Shown one piece after another: positions 6,075 to 7,916 of a DNA stretch of 7,916 bases (the stretch's first letter is position 1; every line of letters begins with the position of its first letter). Below the pieces are notes generated by a model, which was not told the DNA's origin, did not search any database, and saw only the letters and a list, made by a program, of their open reading frames with translations. Made by a program: the position numbers and the translations under genes. Origin of the DNA: an uncultured Oscillospiraceae bacterium (lineage in GTDB: Bacteria > Bacillota > Clostridia > UBA1381); contig CAMCPC010000047.1 in assembly GCA_945876665.1 (NCBI GenBank), positions 1 to 7,916 on the forward strand, read 5' to 3'.

Positions 6075-6800
6075 ATGGATAAGATATTATATAAACTTGA
6101 CACATTTGAAGGACCGCTTGACCTTTTGCTGACACTTATACAAAAAAACAAGGTAAGCATTTACGATATACCCATTGTTGAAATAACGGCGCAGTATCTT
6201 GAAGCAATTGACGGTATTGAGGAAGCTGATCTTGACAACACAAGCGAATTTCTTGTCATGGCGTCGCATCTTCTGTATATAAAGTCAAAAATGCTCCTCC
6301 CAAAGAATGAGGAGGACGAGGAAGAGGAAGACCCGCGAGAGGAGCTTGCAAGAAGACTTATTGAGTATCAGCAGTTCAAGGAAGCGTCAAAGGAGCTAAG
6401 GAAAAGTGAGTTTACGACGAAATATATGGTATTCCGTGAAGCGGAAAAAATCAATTTTCCCGTGCCCGAATACGATATAAGCCACGATACGGACGAGCTT
6501 GTCGAGGCGTTTAACAGTATATTTCAGCGTCAGCTGCGCAGGGCGAAACCCGAAAAACGCGCTTTTTCGCAGATAGTCGGCAGAGAAAAGGTCAGCGTGG
6601 ACGACATGGTAGAGAAAATATGCAAGGTTTTAAAGCGCAGCAAGCGTGTACAGTTTGAAACGCTTTTCAGACCGGAGGACTCAAAACCGGAAATGATAGC
6701 AACCTTTCTTGCGGTGCTTGAAATGGTAAAGCTGGGTAAGCTGTATGCGAATTATGACGAGGGAACAAAGGACTTTATTTTAACTACGGAGAAGGAATAA
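6075..6800 (+). CDS. scpA: Segregation and condensation protein A (kleisin)
   Basis: Kleisin subunit that bridges the head and neck of the SMC dimer and, with ScpB, forms the bacterial condensin complex that organises and separates sister chromosomes on the nucleoid. The 241 residues match the usual length. The N-terminal SMC-neck-binding domain opens with YKLDTFEGPLDLLLTLI, then SIYDIPIVEITAQYLE and ASHLLYIKSKMLLP. A very acidic stretch (residues 79-90, EEDEEEEDPREE) precedes RRLIEYQQFKEAS, a family feature. The C-terminal winged helix, from about 165 to the end, includes VSVDDMVEKI, FETLF and MIATFLAVLEMVKLGKL, and closes the ring by binding SMC. AAGGA at 6064-6068 precedes the ATG by six bases. 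Its TAA shares one base with the scpB ATG, indicating translational coupling. Intact and ordinary. Confidence 0.98.
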   Translation: MDKILYKLDTFEGPLDLLLTLIQKNKVSIYDIPIVEITAQYLEAIDGIEEADLDNTSEFLVMASHLLYIKSKMLLPKNEEDEEEEDPREELARRLIEYQQFKEASKELRKSEFTTKYMVFREAEKINFPVPEYDISHDTDELVEAFNSIFQRQLRRAKPEKRAFSQIVGREKVSVDDMVEKICKVLKRSKRVQFETLFRPEDSKPEMIATFLAVLEMVKLGKLYANYDEGTKDFILTTEKE

Positions 6801-7420
6801 TGGCTAATATAAAATACGCTATAGAAGGAATACTTTTTGCGGCAGGAGAACCCGTAAAGGCATCGAAACTTGCAGTGGTACTGGAAACTGACATTGAAAC
6901 GGTAAACACCGCAGTTCGGGAATTAAAGGAAGAATATGAACGTGACCACCGCGGCTTTAATATTATAGAGATAATGGAAGGGTATCAGATTTGTTCAAGA
7001 CCTGAATATTATAACTACATACAGGAAATATTAGGAGAGCAGAGAAAACAGCCGCTTTCAAACGCGGCAATGGAGGCTCTTGCGATAATAGCATATAAGC
7101 AGCCTATAACGCGCGGACAGATTGAGCATATACGCGGAGTAAACAGCGACGGCTGTGTGAACAGACTGTACGAGAGAGGTCTTATAGAGGAAAAGGGCAG
7201 ACTTGACGCGCCTGGAAAACCTATACTATATGTTACAACGGAGAATTTTCTGCGCTGCTTCGGCTTGAAAAATCCAAAGGATTTGCCGCCGCTTGATCTG
7301 AGCAGTCTTAACCTTGATACGGCTCAGGGCTTGCAGCTTGAAATAAGTGAGGAAAGCGAAGCGCAGCAAAAAGAGGATGCTGCCCAAAGCAGTATAGAAA
7401 ATACCACTGAAGAACAATAA
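6800..7420 (+). CDS. scpB: Segregation and condensation protein B
   Basis: Dimeric winged-helix partner of ScpA in the SMC-ScpAB condensin, binding the middle of the kleisin. The first domain spans about residues 1-80 (IKYAIEGILFAAGEPV, then RGFNIIEIMEGYQI). The second holds the strongest family signature, EALAIIAYKQPITRGQIEHIRG with VNSDG, at about 92-118. LIEEKGRLDAPGKPILY and FLRCFGL follow. Beyond about residue 166 is a 40-residue low-complexity acidic, Gln/Ser-rich tail that is probably disordered; such tails vary widely within the family. The length of 206 residues is normal. The start overlaps the scpA stop in TAATG, with a purine-rich GGAGAAGGA just before it, so both proteins are likely made in step. 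DUF2953 follows after 15 bases in the same operon. Confidence 0.98.
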   Translation: MANIKYAIEGILFAAGEPVKASKLAVVLETDIETVNTAVRELKEEYERDHRGFNIIEIMEGYQICSRPEYYNYIQEILGEQRKQPLSNAAMEALAIIAYKQPITRGQIEHIRGVNSDGCVNRLYERGLIEEKGRLDAPGKPILYVTTENFLRCFGLKNPKDLPPLDLSSLNLDTAQGLQLEISEESEAQQKEDAAQSSIENTTEEQ

Positions 7421-7435
7421 ACAGGAGGGAGTATT

Positions 7436-7916
7436 ATGACAGCTTTATATGTTGTGTTAATAGTGCTGGCTGTTATAATGCTGATATTTCTGATTCCGGC
7501 GGATTTCATCATTGAATTTTCGTATAATGATGAGGGGAACAAGGGGAGCATAATTGTAAAATACCTGTTTCTGAAATTTAAGATACTGCCTGCGGAGGAA
7601 AGGGTAAAAAAAGAGGAAAAGGAAATGGAGGAGGAAGAACCCTCCGGCAAAGAGAAAAACACAAGGGGACTTATAAACCTTGTCAGAGAAGTGTACACGG
7701 AATTGAAACAGGACATATTTCATGTAGCAGGTCACTTTTTCCGGCACACGATACGCATAAAGGAGCTTAATATATCCGCCAAATTCGGCACAGGCGACCC
7801 GATGTATACAGGTATTGCGACAGGCGCGGTTAATGCGGCTGTATATAACGGTGTATCGTTCATAGACAGACATATGACGCTTGATGATTGGAATGTGTCG
7901 CTTGACGCGGATTTTG
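7436..7916 (+). CDS. DUF2953 domain membrane protein, 3' partial
   Basis: The visible 160 residues run off the window. A single N-terminal hydrophobic helix (residues 3-22, LYVVLIVLAVIMLIFLIP) is followed by IIEFSYNDEGNKGSIIVKYL and a highly charged Lys/Glu-rich stretch at about 54-75. Residues 117-126, FGTGDPMYTG, followed by GAVNAAVYN, match the characteristic block of DUF2953, a family without assigned function. The ATG has a consensus AGGAGG at 7423-7428, seven bases upstream. In Clostridia this family commonly lies between scpB and the spore gene ytfJ (gerW), which has led to the idea of a sporulation link; nothing in the sequence itself proves it. The family call is from recognition of the block and the neighbourhood. 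Confidence 0.85.
   Translation, partial: MTALYVVLIVLAVIMLIFLIPADFIIEFSYNDEGNKGSIIVKYLFLKFKILPAEERVKKEEKEMEEEEPSGKEKNTRGLINLVREVYTELKQDIFHVAGHFFRHTIRIKELNISAKFGTGDPMYTGIATGAVNAAVYNGVSFIDRHMTLDDWNVSLDADF

Noticed and set aside
1..7916. Search for CRISPR arrays, insertion sequences, tRNA genes, riboswitches and phage or defence islands
   Set aside because: No regularly spaced repeats, transposase frames, terminal inverted repeats or recognisable RNA folds were seen by eye; the gene content is conserved core apart from the toxin-antitoxin pair.

Overview
The window reads as ordinary chromosome from a low-to-moderate G+C anaerobic Firmicute, most likely class Clostridia (possibly an Oscillospiraceae-type gut lineage; the family is a guess). 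This rests on three things: strong Shine-Dalgarno sites, the alr-antitoxin-mazF gene order shared with Bacillus and Clostridia, and the M50 peptidase-scpA-scpB-DUF2953 order common in Clostridia. I see no insertion sequence, phage gene, CRISPR array, tRNA or rRNA.

Left block (1-2910, + strand): the 3' two thirds of the bifunctional NAD(P)H-hydrate repair enzyme (nnrE/nnrD) is followed by alanine racemase (alr). Next come a very short TTG-initiated MazE-type antitoxin and a canonical 116-residue MazF/EndoA mRNA interferase. A strong stem-loop terminator closes the block. Spacings are short and no convincing internal promoter is visible, so the genes are probably co-transcribed. The block therefore pairs metabolite repair and D-alanine supply for peptidoglycan with a toxin-antitoxin pair.

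Middle block (2934-5328): rmuC lies on the minus strand, converging on mazF. It is broken by an in-frame TAA at codon 36, which separates its membrane anchor from the intact RmuC domain. A divergent pair of sigma-A-type promoters sits in the AT-rich gap 3975-4135. One drives rmuC; the other drives a membrane-anchored GGDEF diguanylate cyclase that ends in its own perfect hairpin terminator.

Right block (5347-7916, + strand): a sigma-A-like promoter precedes a probable operon of an M50 site-2-type metalloprotease, scpA, scpB (condensin partners of SMC) and a DUF2953 membrane protein that runs off the window. scpA and scpB overlap by one base. In many endospore formers the next gene would be ytfJ/gerW, which is a prediction only.

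Most of the window is conserved housekeeping sequence. The two points that most merit a second look are the antitoxin, which lacks the usual DNA-binding half, and the nonsense-interrupted rmuC.
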